Shown: in pieces, positions 9,638-18,375 of the stretch
Position numbering within the stretch: position 1 is the first letter of the stretch
How the letters are laid out: every line of letters starts with the position of its first letter
From: Saprospiraceae bacterium
Lineage (GTDB): Bacteria > Bacteroidota > Bacteroidia > Chitinophagales > Saprospiraceae
Direction: 5' to 3'
Length of the DNA stretch: 64,000 nucleotides
NCBI GenBank assembly: GCA_028284395.1
Contig: JANQRV010000339.1
Coordinates: forward strand, 17,658 to 81,657
The notes under the pieces: model-generated
Seen by the model: only the letters and a program-made list of their open reading frames with translations
Told to the model about the DNA's origin: nothing
The model's database searches: none
Made by a program: the position numbers and the translations under genes

Positions 9638-9788
9638 AAACCTATCAACAAAGAATTACTGACTCCGTAGTCTAATAAATAGGCTCCGGGGTCAGTCCAT
9701 AGGTTTAAGCCACAACCCGTTGACGGTACAGCGACCGTTAAAGGGTTCAAAACGACTATTAGTTATCGCAGATCTTTCTACGGAAAGA
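9638..9788 (+). promoter_or_regulatory. Three consecutive hairpins between atpE and atpF
   Basis: Directly after the atpE stop, three inverted repeats follow one another. The first is nested: AAACCTAT (9638-9645) with ATAGGTTT (9699-9706), enclosing ACTGACTCCG (9658-9667) with CGGGGTCAGT (9687-9696, one G-U). The second is AACCC-g-TTGACGGT (9714-9727) with ACCGTTAA-a-GGGTT (9734-9747), around a six-base loop. The third is TCTTTC (9773-9778) with GAAAGA (9783-9788), closing a C(TACG)G loop of the very stable UNCG class. No T tract follows, so simple termination is not implied. A role in mRNA processing or in protecting the atpBE message is inference. Confidence 0.65.
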
Positions 9789-9809
9789 GCGACATTAAAT
9801 ATATAGCAC

Positions 9810-10322
9810 ATGATGTTTTTAGCAGACTTTTCGGTAATTAAACCAGATTTCGGCCTACTCGCATGGAGTACGTTGATTTTTTTGCTTTTCTGGGGAATCA
9901 TGGCGCGATTCGCGTTTCGCCCCATCGCAACCGCTTTGAAAAAGAGGGAAGACGATATCCAGGATTCACTGGATGAAGCTAAGAAAGCAAGAGATGAAAT
10001 GGCCAATCTGAAGTCAGAGAATGAGCAATTACTGATTCAGGCTCGTGAAGAGCGGGCAAAAATCCTGAGAGAAGCTAAAGAGGCGAAAGACACCATTATT
10101 AAAGAGGCAAAGGATAAAGCCAAGGAGGAAGCAAAGAAAATTGTAGCTAGTGCCAAGACGGAAATTGAGAATCAGCGTATGGCAGCCGTAATCGATATCA
10201 AAAATCAGATCGGTAATATTGCTATTGAAGTGGCAGAAAAGGTATTGCGGAAGGAATTGCAAGGGGATTCTTCCCAAGAAGCATTCGTGAAGTCACTGGT
10301 AGAGGAAGTTAAATTGAATTAG
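9810..10322 (+). CDS. atpF: F-type ATP synthase subunit b
   Basis: Subunit b is the peripheral stalk that holds F1 to the membrane. The 170-residue product has one N-terminal membrane helix (about 14-34, LLAWSTLIFLLFWGIMARFAF) followed by a long charged coiled coil rich in Glu, Lys and Ala. Size and layout match the family. An adjacent ATG at 9813 is an equally possible start. It lies 19 bases before atpH. Confidence 0.95.
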   Translation: MMFLADFSVIKPDFGLLAWSTLIFLLFWGIMARFAFRPIATALKKREDDIQDSLDEAKKARDEMANLKSENEQLLIQAREERAKILREAKEAKDTIIKEAKDKAKEEAKKIVASAKTEIENQRMAAVIDIKNQIGNIAIEVAEKVLRKELQGDSSQEAFVKSLVEEVKLN

Positions 10323-10341
10323 AAAGTCCTAATTATAAGGT

Positions 10342-10911
10342 ATGTCTGTACAAAGAATTGCTACACGTTACGCTAAGTCGCTGATAGACCTTGCCGTCGA
10401 ACAGGGAAAACTGGATTCTATCCTTGGGGATGTTCAGGCTTTTGGAGAGGCGGTTAAGAATAGAGACTTGTTTTTAATGTTGAAGAGTCCGGTTGTTTCC
10501 GGAAGCAAAAAAACGCAAGTCATTGAAGCGATTTTCGGAGGGCACTTCGATGAGTTGACCATGGCTTTCCTCAACATTCTGATCAAAAAAGGTAGAGAGT
10601 CTTTTTTGCCTGAGATTACCAGGTCCTTTTATGCACAATACAAAAAACTGAAACACATATCTACCGTTACTCTAACTACTGCCAGTGAGATAGGAGAAGA
10701 TGTTGTGGCTTCGATTCACGAAAAATTGGCTGGAAGTTCCGTGACTGATGAAAACATTGAAATCATTACGGAGGTCGATCCCGACTTGATTGGTGGTTTT
10801 GTGATTCGTTTTGACGACAAGATTTATGATGCCAGCGTTGCCAGTAAGCTGGAAGAAATGAAAAAAGAATTCAGAGATAACCTCTATATATCCCAGATTA
10901 TTGCCAGTTAA
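10342..10911 (+). CDS. atpH: F-type ATP synthase subunit delta
   Basis: Delta (OSCP-like) links the b stalk to the top of the alpha-beta hexamer. The 189-residue sequence starts MSVQRIATRYAKSLIDLAVEQG, the conserved beginning of the family. It ends with the C-terminal block IGGFVIRFDDKIYDASVASKL, which is diagnostic (GG-F-R-x-x-D-x-x-x-D-x-S). Position between atpF and atpA is canonical. Confidence 0.96.
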   Translation: MSVQRIATRYAKSLIDLAVEQGKLDSILGDVQAFGEAVKNRDLFLMLKSPVVSGSKKTQVIEAIFGGHFDELTMAFLNILIKKGRESFLPEITRSFYAQYKKLKHISTVTLTTASEIGEDVVASIHEKLAGSSVTDENIEIITEVDPDLIGGFVIRFDDKIYDASVASKLEEMKKEFRDNLYISQIIAS

Positions 10912-10963
10912 TCATTATTGTAAATGTTTCACGTCGGATACGGCGGAATTAAAATAAAGTCTT

Positions 10964-12568
10964 ATGGTAGGTGTCAAACCTGATGAAATATCAGCAATAC
11001 TCAAACAACAATTATCCGGTTTAGATTCAGCAAGTGAACTGGAAGAATATGGAACGGTACTTCAAGTTGGTGATGGAATCGCCCGAGTATACGGTCTGAC
11101 CAAAGCACAGGCCGGTGAATTGGTTGTTTTTGAAACGGGAGTAGAAGCCATCGTTTTGAACCTGGAAGAAGATAATGTAGGAGTTGTATTGATGGGATCG
11201 GGAGAAGGCATTCGGGAAGGTTCGAGAGTGCGTCGTACCAGCCGCATTGCTTCGATCGAGGTTGGGGACGGTTTTGTTGGACGTGTTGTTAATCCACTGG
11301 GTATTCCCATTGATGGTAAAGGAGAAATCGGCGGTGCCAAATACGAAATGCCCCTGGAGCGCAAAGCCCCGGGTGTAATTTATCGTCAGCCGGTACAAGA
11401 GCCATTGCAGACGGGGATCAAAGCGATCGATTCCATGATTCCGATTGGAAGAGGACAACGGGAACTAATTATTGGTGACCGTCAGACTGGTAAAAGTGCA
11501 ATTGCCATTGACACCATCATCAACCAAAAAGAGTTTTACGAGCGGGGAGAACCTGTTTTCTGTATATATGTGGCAGCTGGTCAAAAGGCTTCTACGGTAG
11601 CTCAGGTTGCCAAGACTCTCGAGGATAACGGGGCCATGGATTACACGGTGATCGTTTCCGCTTCTGCCTCTGATCCAGCACCATTGCAGTTCTATGCACC
11701 ATTTGCTGGTGCAGCAATTGGAGAATATTTCCGAGATACTGGTCGCCCGGCGCTGATTGTATACGACGATCTATCTAAGCAAGCCGTAGCCTATCGAGAA
11801 GTTTCTCTTTTACTTCGCCGTCCTCCCGGGCGTGAGGCTTATCCTGGTGATGTATTCTACTTACACTCGCGTTTATTGGAACGCGCTGCCAAGATCATCA
11901 ACAACGATGAGATTGCCAGAGATATGAATGACTTGCCGACTTCTCTATTGGAAGCCAAGGATGAAAATGGGCAACCACTGGTTAAGGGAGGTGGTTCTTT
12001 GACGGCACTGCCGATCATCGAAACACAAGCAGGAGATGTTTCCGCTTATATTCCCACCAATGTGATTTCCATTACCGACGGTCAGATCTTCCTGGAGTCC
12101 AACCTGTTTAATGCCGGGGTACGTCCGGCGATCAACGTTGGTATCTCGGTATCCAGGGTAGGAGGTTCGGCACAGATCAAATCGATGAAGAAGGTGGCAG
12201 GTACCTTGAAATTGGACCAGGCTGCTTATCGAGAATTGGAAGCATTCTCTAAATTCGGTTCGGATCTGGATGCTGCGACCATGGCGGTACTTGAGAAAGG
12301 TAAGCGGAACGTTGAAATCCTGAAGCAACCTCAGTATTCTCCGGTGACGGTAGAAAAACAAGTTGCCATTATCTATCTGGGAACAAAGGGACTTTTGAAA
12401 GATGTGCCAGTTGATAAGATTAAGGAGTTTGAAGCATCTTTCCTGGTAACTTTAGAACAGCAGCACCCGGAAGTATTAAAAGACTTCCAAGCAGGAAAGT
12501 ACACTTCGGAACAAACGGATGTTGTTGAAAAGTTAGCGGCCGAAATGACTGCTAAGTACCGTTCTTAA
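10964..12568 (+). CDS. atpA: F-type ATP synthase subunit alpha
   Basis: The 534-residue product is the non-catalytic nucleotide-binding subunit of F1. The P-loop GDRQTGKS starts at residue 171, and the family signature [17 protein letters not shown] is near the C-terminal third. The N-terminal region ([17 protein letters not shown]) is the segment that contacts delta. Length is normal for Bacteroidota (about 525). The partner catalytic subunit AtpD is not encoded in this window. Confidence 0.98.
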   Translation: MVGVKPDEISAILKQQLSGLDSASELEEYGTVLQVGDGIARVYGLTKAQAGELVVFETGVEAIVLNLEEDNVGVVLMGSGEGIREGSRVRRTSRIASIEVGDGFVGRVVNPLGIPIDGKGEIGGAKYEMPLERKAPGVIYRQPVQEPLQTGIKAIDSMIPIGRGQRELIIGDRQTGKSAIAIDTIINQKEFYERGEPVFCIYVAAGQKASTVAQVAKTLEDNGAMDYTVIVSASASDPAPLQFYAPFAGAAIGEYFRDTGRPALIVYDDLSKQAVAYREVSLLLRRPPGREAYPGDVFYLHSRLLERAAKIINNDEIARDMNDLPTSLLEAKDENGQPLVKGGGSLTALPIIETQAGDVSAYIPTNVISITDGQIFLESNLFNAGVRPAINVGISVSRVGGSAQIKSMKKVAGTLKLDQAAYRELEAFSKFGSDLDAATMAVLEKGKRNVEILKQPQYSPVTVEKQVAIIYLGTKGLLKDVPVDKIKEFEASFLVTLEQQHPEVLKDFQAGKYTSEQTDVVEKLAAEMTAKYRS

Positions 12569-12600
12569 TTTATTCTGGCTAAAAATAAAAAAGACCATAT

Positions 12601-13497
12601 ATGTCAGGTCAACTAAAGGAAGTACGCGATCGTATCAAGACTGTAAATAACACACAGCAGATTACCAAGGCCATGAAGATGGTATCTGCGGCCAAATTGC
12701 GGCGTGCCCAACAGGCGATCGTGGAGATGAGACCGTATGCAGATAAGCTCAACCAAATGTTGCGCAATATTCTGTCGAACCTTGAAGGAGGGGCAGATAC
12801 TTCCTTTGGCGAAGAAAGATCTATTTCTAAAGTTTGTATAGTAGTCGTAACCTCAAACCGAGGTCTGGCAGGTGCTTTTAACACCAATGTTTGTAAAGCG
12901 GCATTTGCCAAGATCAATGATGAATATGCCGAACAGAAGGCAAACGGAAGTTTGACACTGCTTTTCATCGGAAAAAAGGGTTACGACTACTTCAAAAATC
13001 GTATTTCCGGAGTCGAATTCAACCTCGATCACGTGAGTCTATTCGAAGACTTGGGTTTTGATAACGTGGCGAAAGTATCTCAAAGTTTGATGGATGCCTT
13101 CGAAAATCATGAATACGACCGCATAGATGTGGCTTATGCTCGATTCAAAAATGCCGCCACTCAGTTTTTCGTCGCCGAACAATTTCTTCCCGTTGCCAAA
13201 TTGGATAAAAGCGACGATGGAAAAGACCTCAAAGCGGATTACATTTTTGAACCTAGTATGGAAGGATTGCTGCAACACTTGGTTCCCAGCATTCTCCAAA
13301 CGCAGTTTCACAAATACCTCCTCGATACGCATGCCTCCGAACACGGAGCCCGCATGACCGCCATGGATAAGGCTTCAGAGAATGCCAATGAACTACTGCG
13401 GGATCTGAAAATTTCTTACAATAAAGCCCGTCAGGAATCCATCACCAAAGAGATTCTGGAAATTGTCGGCGGTGCTGCCGCACTGGAAGAAGGGTAG
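12601..13497 (+). CDS. atpG: F-type ATP synthase subunit gamma
   Basis: Gamma is the central rotating shaft. The 298-residue protein has the two terminal helices that form the coiled coil: N-terminal LKEVRDRIKTVNNTQQITKAMKMVSAAKLR and C-terminal RMTAMDKASENANELLRDL, ending with the family signature ITKEILEIVGGAAAL. Both blocks are highly conserved. It is the last gene of the atp cluster here, since the next gene is an unrelated sigma factor; atpD and atpC must be elsewhere. Confidence 0.98.
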   Translation: MSGQLKEVRDRIKTVNNTQQITKAMKMVSAAKLRRAQQAIVEMRPYADKLNQMLRNILSNLEGGADTSFGEERSISKVCIVVVTSNRGLAGAFNTNVCKAAFAKINDEYAEQKANGSLTLLFIGKKGYDYFKNRISGVEFNLDHVSLFEDLGFDNVAKVSQSLMDAFENHEYDRIDVAYARFKNAATQFFVAEQFLPVAKLDKSDDGKDLKADYIFEPSMEGLLQHLVPSILQTQFHKYLLDTHASEHGARMTAMDKASENANELLRDLKISYNKARQESITKEILEIVGGAAALEEG

Positions 13498-13562
13498 TCT
13501 TGTAAGCCAAATAGTATTTCTCCTTTCTAATCTTTTTTTGCATTCCTGGAAAAAAATCACAG

Positions 13563-13593
13563 ATTCTATTGTCTAATGGTCAAACAATAGAAT
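13563..13593. promoter_or_regulatory. Perfect 10-bp inverted repeat upstream of the ECF sigma factor gene
   Basis: ATTCTATTGT (13563-13572) and ACAATAGAAT (13584-13593) are perfect inverted copies separated by 11 bases. The element lies 30 bases before the preferred sigma factor start, where an operator would be expected. It has no T tract, so it is a poor terminator for atpG. The site overlaps the most upstream possible start codon (TTG at 13569), a further reason not to use that start. Confidence 0.6.
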
Positions 13594-13622
13594 GTAACTT
13601 ACTTGTGGTTAAATTCAAGAGA

Positions 13623-14213
13623 TTGGAATTACAACTGAAATCAACTGATGCCGCTTTACTTCTAAAGGCACGTCAGGGAGACCGACTGGCCTTTAGGGAC
13701 TTGGTAAATAGGCATCAACAGCAGGTAAGGACAACGGTATACTCAATGTTGGGTGATACCGCTGAAGTGGATGACGTAGCGCAAGAGGTTTTTGTTCGGT
13801 TCTATCGAAGTATGAGTGATTTTCGGGAAGAGGCAAAATTGTCGACCTATTTGACGCGAATCGCAATCAATCTCTCTTTGAATGAATTGAAAAGACGGCA
13901 GCGAAAACAGAGGATCTTACCTTTGTTTTGGCAGGCCGGGGAGGGCAGTGAAGAAGTGATGGAAATCGAAGACCACTCGATGGGGCCCGGCCGATTTGAC
14001 TTGGATGACTTGATTCGGAAGAGCCTACGGTATTTGTCTCCGGAGTATCGGGCAGTTGTTGTGCTGAGGCTAGTCGAAGGTTATTCCGTGGCGGATGCGG
14101 CAGAAATATTGGACTTGCCCCAGGGGACGATTGCCTCTCGGTTGGCAAGAGCGCAGAAGAAACTTAAAGGGATCATTGAACGGTGGGAACAGGATGAAAA
14201 AACTAAGAATTAA
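13623..14213 (+). CDS. ECF (group 4) RNA polymerase sigma factor
   Basis: An RpoE-like sigma factor. Region 2 covers LAFRDLVNRHQQQVRTTVYSMLG and DVAQEVFVRFYR, which contact the -10 element and core polymerase. Region 4 contains SPEYRAVVVLRLVEGYSVADAAEILDLPQGTIASRLARAQKKLK, the -35-binding helix-turn-helix. Possible starts are TTG 13569, GTG 13605 and TTG 13623. I prefer 13623, because about 17 residues before the GD motif is usual for the family; this is not certain. It is followed 10 bases later by a probable membrane anti-sigma gene and two Spy-like genes, so it probably controls an envelope stress response and its own operon. Confidence 0.9.
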   Translation: MELQLKSTDAALLLKARQGDRLAFRDLVNRHQQQVRTTVYSMLGDTAEVDDVAQEVFVRFYRSMSDFREEAKLSTYLTRIAINLSLNELKRRQRKQRILPLFWQAGEGSEEVMEIEDHSMGPGRFDLDDLIRKSLRYLSPEYRAVVVLRLVEGYSVADAAEILDLPQGTIASRLARAQKKLKGIIERWEQDEKTKN

Positions 14214-14223
14214 ATGATGAATT

Positions 14224-14622
14224 ATGGATAAAGAAGCTTTACTGGAGCTGCTGATTTTTTCGCTGGATAATGAACTACCAGCCCAACAAAAGCTTCAATT
14301 GGAAAAGGCTTTACAGGAACAACCCTGGCTTCGTAAAGAAAAGCAAGTGCTGTTGCAATTGCGCGCCGGTTTGGCGAGGGTTTCCGCGCCTCCAAGTGAA
14401 AGCTTTACCGATGCAGTCATGGCCGATTTGGGGAAAAGTGAAGAGTTGCGGCATAGCATTATCGTCCGTCTTTTCCCTAAGGTAGCTGCAGCCTGTGCTG
14501 TCTTTTTACTAGCCTTTATTCTAAATGTTTACTTTTCGGATGGGAGCATCTCTATGGATTCAGTAATTGGAGTAGCAGATCTCTCTCCGGAGGAGGCATA
14601 TTCATTACTTCTTGAAGAATAG
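14224..14622 (+). CDS. Probable membrane-bound anti-sigma factor
   Basis: A 132-residue protein with an N-terminal acidic-helical region (MDKEALLELLIFSLDNELPAQQ, LQEQPWLRKE), then one membrane helix at about residues 84-104 (FPKVAAACAVFLLAFILNVYF), and a short periplasmic tail. The N-terminal layout (cytoplasmic helices with a DxELxxxxxxxLexxL pattern) resembles anti-sigma domains, though I see no zinc-binding HxxxCxxC motif. Its place directly after an ECF sigma gene supports the role: holding the sigma factor at the membrane until a periplasmic signal arrives. The function is inferred from context and topology. Confidence 0.72.
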   Translation: MDKEALLELLIFSLDNELPAQQKLQLEKALQEQPWLRKEKQVLLQLRAGLARVSAPPSESFTDAVMADLGKSEELRHSIIVRLFPKVAAACAVFLLAFILNVYFSDGSISMDSVIGVADLSPEEAYSLLLEE

Positions 14623-14627
14623 TCAAA

Positions 14628-15059
14628 ATGAATGCATTAAAGACAATATTAGCGATGGTAGGCCTGATATTAATTGGTTTCTTTACCGGCTTTTTTACCC
14701 ATCGTCAGATGACCATCAATCGGATTGAAAAGATCGCTGACATGACACGCGGTCCGGGATTCAATCGTCAATTGCTTGATAAACTGGAAGTTACATCGGA
14801 TCAGAGGGTGCTCTTGGAGCCAATTGTACAGGATTATGGGAAGCGGCTCGGCGCACTTCATCGGGAATCAAGACAACATCGGAAAGAAGTGATAGATTCC
14901 TTGCATGCTGCACTTAAACCTCATCTCACCCCTGAGCAGACCAAACGACTGAATAGTTTTTCGAAGCGATTTCGAGGGAAACCACCTAAAGGTTGGAAGG
15001 CCGGCCCTAGATATGACCAAACATTAAAAAGGCAGCGCCGGGAAAAAAAAGACACCTGA
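14628..15059 (+). CDS. Membrane-anchored Spy/CpxP-like periplasmic stress protein
   Basis: The 143-residue product has an N-terminal membrane helix (about 5-24) and a very basic helical periplasmic part. The segment KLEVTSDQRVLLEPIVQDYGKR and LHAALKPHLTPEQTKRLNSF repeats the LTxxQ-like motif of the CpxP/Spy/ZraP group: helical chaperones and metal sensors of the periplasm. It starts five bases after the anti-sigma gene, so it is in the same operon. It may act as the periplasmic sensor that controls the anti-sigma factor, by analogy with CnrX or ZraP; that is inference. Confidence 0.75.
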   Translation: MNALKTILAMVGLILIGFFTGFFTHRQMTINRIEKIADMTRGPGFNRQLLDKLEVTSDQRVLLEPIVQDYGKRLGALHRESRQHRKEVIDSLHAALKPHLTPEQTKRLNSFSKRFRGKPPKGWKAGPRYDQTLKRQRREKKDT

Positions 15060-15130
15060 TCTTGTCTCACTGATATCAGACCATAATTACGGTTCTCGTT
15101 TTCTATTTTTTAACCATTAAATCAAGAACA

Positions 15131-16342
15131 ATGACCAGATTTAATATAGCCATTCTAGTCGCCCTACTATTCCTGTCTGTTGAGCTTCTGCACGGACAGC
15201 GCGGTCCCAAACATCACCGTGATAAAGGATTTGCCCTCGGACAAATTGATCACTTGAAAGAGGATCTACAACTGACGGAGGCGCAAGTCGCAGAAATAGA
15301 GATCGTCAAACAGGATCTTGACGAAAAATTGAAAGCCTTGAAAGACCAGGAATTTGAAAGCCACGAAGATCGTCGGGATGCTTTCAAAACCATCAGAACT
15401 GAATTGAAAACAGCTTTGGATAACCTATTGACGGAGGAGCAAAAGGCGCTGCTCGAGGAAAAAAGGAAGGAACGTTCCGAACATTTCAGGAAAGGTCGGG
15501 GAATGAAGGATAAAGAAGAATTGGGAAAAGCACTCAAGGAATACCATGATCAGAATATCCAGCCCGCCCTTTTGGCAGAAAGGGCCAAGTTGGAGGAAAA
15601 GATTTCTGAAGAAGACCAAGCCACTTTGGTTTCCCTGCGGGAACAGTTGAAAGACTTGAAGCGCAAAGGTAGACGGCCCCACAAAAAGGATATGCACCCG
15701 CGAAGGTCCGAAAGGGAAATGAGAGGCCATTCAGAATTATCCGATGAGCAGAAAAGTGCGTTGGCAGCTTTGAAAGACCTAACCGAAAAATATAATTCCG
15801 AAATCGAAGTTCATTTATCCAACCTACAGGGGCAAAGAGAAAAGTGGGCGGAGGAAATGAAGCAAATCCGGAGCTCTTTTATCGAGGATCACCGCAGATC
15901 CAACGAACTTAAAGAAGATAGAGAAAAACCCAGCCAATTTGAGGGAAGAAGACGCCAGGGAATAGGAATGGAAGGGCGGCGGGAGTTGGAAGGAAGAAGA
16001 GGAGAGCATTCCAAGAGGCGATTTCTGTTGTTAGCGCCCGTTGGAGAAGTACTTCCGGACCCGACTAAAAAGACTGCCGTCTTTAACCAGGTAAATGTCT
16101 TTCCCAATCCTTCTGCATTTTCCAATACTTTGAACTACCATATGCAAGAGGCTGGAAAGATACGCGTTGAATTGCGCCGGGAGAGTGGGGGACTGGTGAA
16201 AGTGTTATTGGATGATTATCGTGAGGTTGGAAAACATCAACTGGAAGTGGATTTTGCCGGCTTGAATGATGGTGTATACTACATTACCTTGATTGATGCA
16301 CAGGGAATGGCTATTTCGGAGAAAGTGATCATCTCTAAATAA
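15131..16342 (+). CDS. Secreted Spy/LTXXQ-like coiled-coil protein with type IX (type A) C-terminal sorting domain
   Basis: The 403-residue product has a signal peptide (about 1-22, ending LLHGQ). A long charged helical region follows with LTxxQ motifs (DLQLTEAQVAEIE near 47, DNLLTEEQKALLEE near 97, ELSDEQKSALAALKDL near 200), a low-complexity Arg/Glu/Gly stretch (about 255-295), and a C-terminal beta domain. That domain begins VNVFPNPSA and ends GVYYITLIDAQG...EKVIISK, the type A sorting signal of the type IX secretion system. So a Spy-like chaperone appears to be exported through the outer membrane. It is the last gene of the sigma factor operon, 71 bases after the membrane-bound Spy-like gene. 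Confidence 0.85.
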   Translation: MTRFNIAILVALLFLSVELLHGQRGPKHHRDKGFALGQIDHLKEDLQLTEAQVAEIEIVKQDLDEKLKALKDQEFESHEDRRDAFKTIRTELKTALDNLLTEEQKALLEEKRKERSEHFRKGRGMKDKEELGKALKEYHDQNIQPALLAERAKLEEKISEEDQATLVSLREQLKDLKRKGRRPHKKDMHPRRSEREMRGHSELSDEQKSALAALKDLTEKYNSEIEVHLSNLQGQREKWAEEMKQIRSSFIEDHRRSNELKEDREKPSQFEGRRRQGIGMEGRRELEGRRGEHSKRRFLLLAPVGEVLPDPTKKTAVFNQVNVFPNPSAFSNTLNYHMQEAGKIRVELRRESGGLVKVLLDDYREVGKHQLEVDFAGLNDGVYYITLIDAQGMAISEKVIISK

Positions 16343-16396
16343 TGAAATGAAAACTGCTGTACGTAGTGAAAACTACGTACAGCAGTCACTTTCATT
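16341..16396. terminator. Strong hairpin between two convergent genes
   Basis: ACTGCTGTACGTAGT (16353-16367) and ACTACGTACAGCAGT (16372-16386) form a perfect 15-bp stem on a GAAA loop. An outer AATGAAA (16341-16347) can pair with TTTCATT (16390-16396). It fills the space between the sigma operon and aspS, so it probably ends both transcripts. There is no long T tract on either strand. Confidence 0.75.
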
Positions 16397-18170
16397 CAAC
16401 TTCCTCCAGGATTTTCAGATCGAGGTTTAACTCGTCTAATTGCTCCGGAGCAATACGGGCGGGGGCATCGATCATCATATCCCGACCCTGGTTGTTTTTC
16501 GGGAACGCAATGAAGTCCCGAATCGATTGTTGACCGGACATGATCGCACAGAGTCGGTCGAACCCGAAAGCAATGCCTCCATGGGGCGGAGCACCATACT
16601 CAAAAGCTCCCATTAGGAAACCGAATTGCTCTTCTGCTTCTTCCTGGGTAAAGCCCAATAATTTGAAGTTCTTCTCTTGAAGGGCCCGATCGTGAATCCG
16701 GATAGAGCCACCGCCAATCTCAGCACCATTAATGACCAGGTCATAGGCATCGGCACGTAAGCTCTTCATCGTTTCGAAATCGCCATTTAACATTCTCGGG
16801 ATGTCCTGTTTTTTGGGTGACGTAAACGGATGGTGCATGGCGTGAAAACGCTCCGATTCTTCATCCCATTCCAGTAGTGGAAAGTCCAGCACCCAAAGCG
16901 GCTTAAACTCGTTCGGGTCCATCAATCCCAAGCGGCGCCCCATTTCAAGACGCAACTCATTGAGTTGCTTCCGCGTTTTGTCGGTCTCTCCCGAAAGAAC
17001 AAAAAGCATGTCCCCTGGTTTTGCATTAAACTTATCGGCCCATGCACGAAGGTCTTCCTCATTGAAAAATTTACCAACACTGGATTTAATGCTTCCGTCC
17101 TCATTAATCTTGACATAGACGAGTCCTTTCGCTCCTATCTGTGGGCGTTGTATCCATTCTGTGAGCTTCTTGATATCCTTATTGGAATACTGCGCTGCAA
17201 TACCATCTACACAAATGCCTACCACCAGTTCAGCATTATCAAATACTCCAAACCCTTTTCCTTTACCTAGGTCGTTCAGTTCGACAAACTGCATGCCAAA
17301 ACGAGTATCCGGTTTATCCGAACCATAAAGTGACATTGCTTCGTCATAGGTCATTCGAGGAAAAGCCGGTAAGTCAATGCCTCGTGCCGCCTTGAATAAA
17401 TAGCGCGTTAGGCCTTCAAATGTCTGCAAAATGTCTTCTTGTTCAACAAAGGACATCTCGCAATCGATTTGGGTAAACTCCGGTTGCCGATCTGCCCGCA
17501 GATCTTCATCTCTGAAGCACTTTACGATTTGGAAGTACTTGTCAAGTCCAGATACCATTAATATCTGCTTGAAGGTTTGGGGTGATTGAGGTAATGCGTA
17601 GAACTGTCCGGGGTTCATCCGACTAGGAACAATGAAGTCTCTTGCCCCTTCGGGCGTACTCTTGATAAGGTTGGGAGTTTCGACTTCTATGAAGCCGTGC
17701 TCGCTCAAATATTTCCGGGTTTCAATAGCAACTTTGCTACGGAAGATGATGTTGCTCTGTACCGGTGTGCGCCGTAAATCGAGATAGCGATATTTCATCC
17801 GAAGTTCTTCTCCACCGTCCGTTTCGTTCTCAATGGTGAATGGCGGTAGTTTTGATTCGTTGAGAATATTCAACTCGGAAACTTCTATTTCGACCCCACC
17901 GGTAGGGATCTTATCATTTTTAGAGGCCCGCTCAATAACGGAGCCAGTGACTTGAATGACAAATTCTCTTCCCAAGCCACGTGCTTTTTCAAACAAATTT
18001 TTATCGGTTTGTTCTTCCGAAAAAATCAATTGAGTAATACCGTACCGATCTCGCAGATCTATCCACATCATAAATCCTTTGTCTCTTGTTTTTTGGACCC
18101 AGCCACTCAATGTGACGGTCTTTCCGACATCGGAGATTCTTAGTTCTCCGCAATTGTGTGTACGATACAT
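16392..18170 (-). CDS. aspS: Aspartate--tRNA ligase
   Basis: A class IIb synthetase of bacterial type, 592 residues. The N-terminal OB fold binds the anticodon ([27 protein letters not shown]). The catalytic core contains motif 2 ([23 protein letters not shown]), an inserted GAD domain, and motif 3 ([10 protein letters not shown]). I start at the ATG at 18170, giving [11 protein letters not shown], the usual N-terminus; the longer reading from 18224 adds 18 unconserved residues. Whether it is Asp-specific or also charges tRNA-Asn cannot be told from this window. Confidence 0.97.
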   Translation of the reverse strand: MYRTHNCGELRISDVGKTVTLSGWVQKTRDKGFMMWIDLRDRYGITQLIFSEEQTDKNLFEKARGLGREFVIQVTGSVIERASKNDKIPTGGVEIEVSELNILNESKLPPFTIENETDGGEELRMKYRYLDLRRTPVQSNIIFRSKVAIETRKYLSEHGFIEVETPNLIKSTPEGARDFIVPSRMNPGQFYALPQSPQTFKQILMVSGLDKYFQIVKCFRDEDLRADRQPEFTQIDCEMSFVEQEDILQTFEGLTRYLFKAARGIDLPAFPRMTYDEAMSLYGSDKPDTRFGMQFVELNDLGKGKGFGVFDNAELVVGICVDGIAAQYSNKDIKKLTEWIQRPQIGAKGLVYVKINEDGSIKSSVGKFFNEEDLRAWADKFNAKPGDMLFVLSGETDKTRKQLNELRLEMGRRLGLMDPNEFKPLWVLDFPLLEWDEESERFHAMHHPFTSPKKQDIPRMLNGDFETMKSLRADAYDLVINGAEIGGGSIRIHDRALQEKNFKLLGFTQEEAEEQFGFLMGAFEYGAPPHGGIAFGFDRLCAIMSGQQSIRDFIAFPKNNQGRDMMIDAPARIAPEQLDELNLDLKILEEVE

Positions 18171-18337
18171 GTTATGAATATTTATTTGAAAATTGAGGAC
18201 CTCAAAAATAAGATTTCTGGGCATCCTTAATTAGTTATTACAGGAGAAATTGCGTTTGGGTTCCATTTTTTACTAAATCATGGAAAGGAAAGGACGGCCC
18301 CAATAGAGGAGCTTGTTATTGTGGACGGTATTGAACT

Positions 18338-18354
18338 AAAAAAGGGGCCTTTTT
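18338..18354. terminator. Weak A/T-flanked palindrome, possible terminator
   Basis: An A6-GGGGCC-T5 run at 18338-18354 can fold into a short stem with flanking A and T tracts. It lies just after the end of the minus-strand coiled-coil gene. The stem is short, so this is a weak candidate. Confidence 0.35.
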
Positions 18355-18375
18355 GTGTGGTGGAAGAAAACGGTT

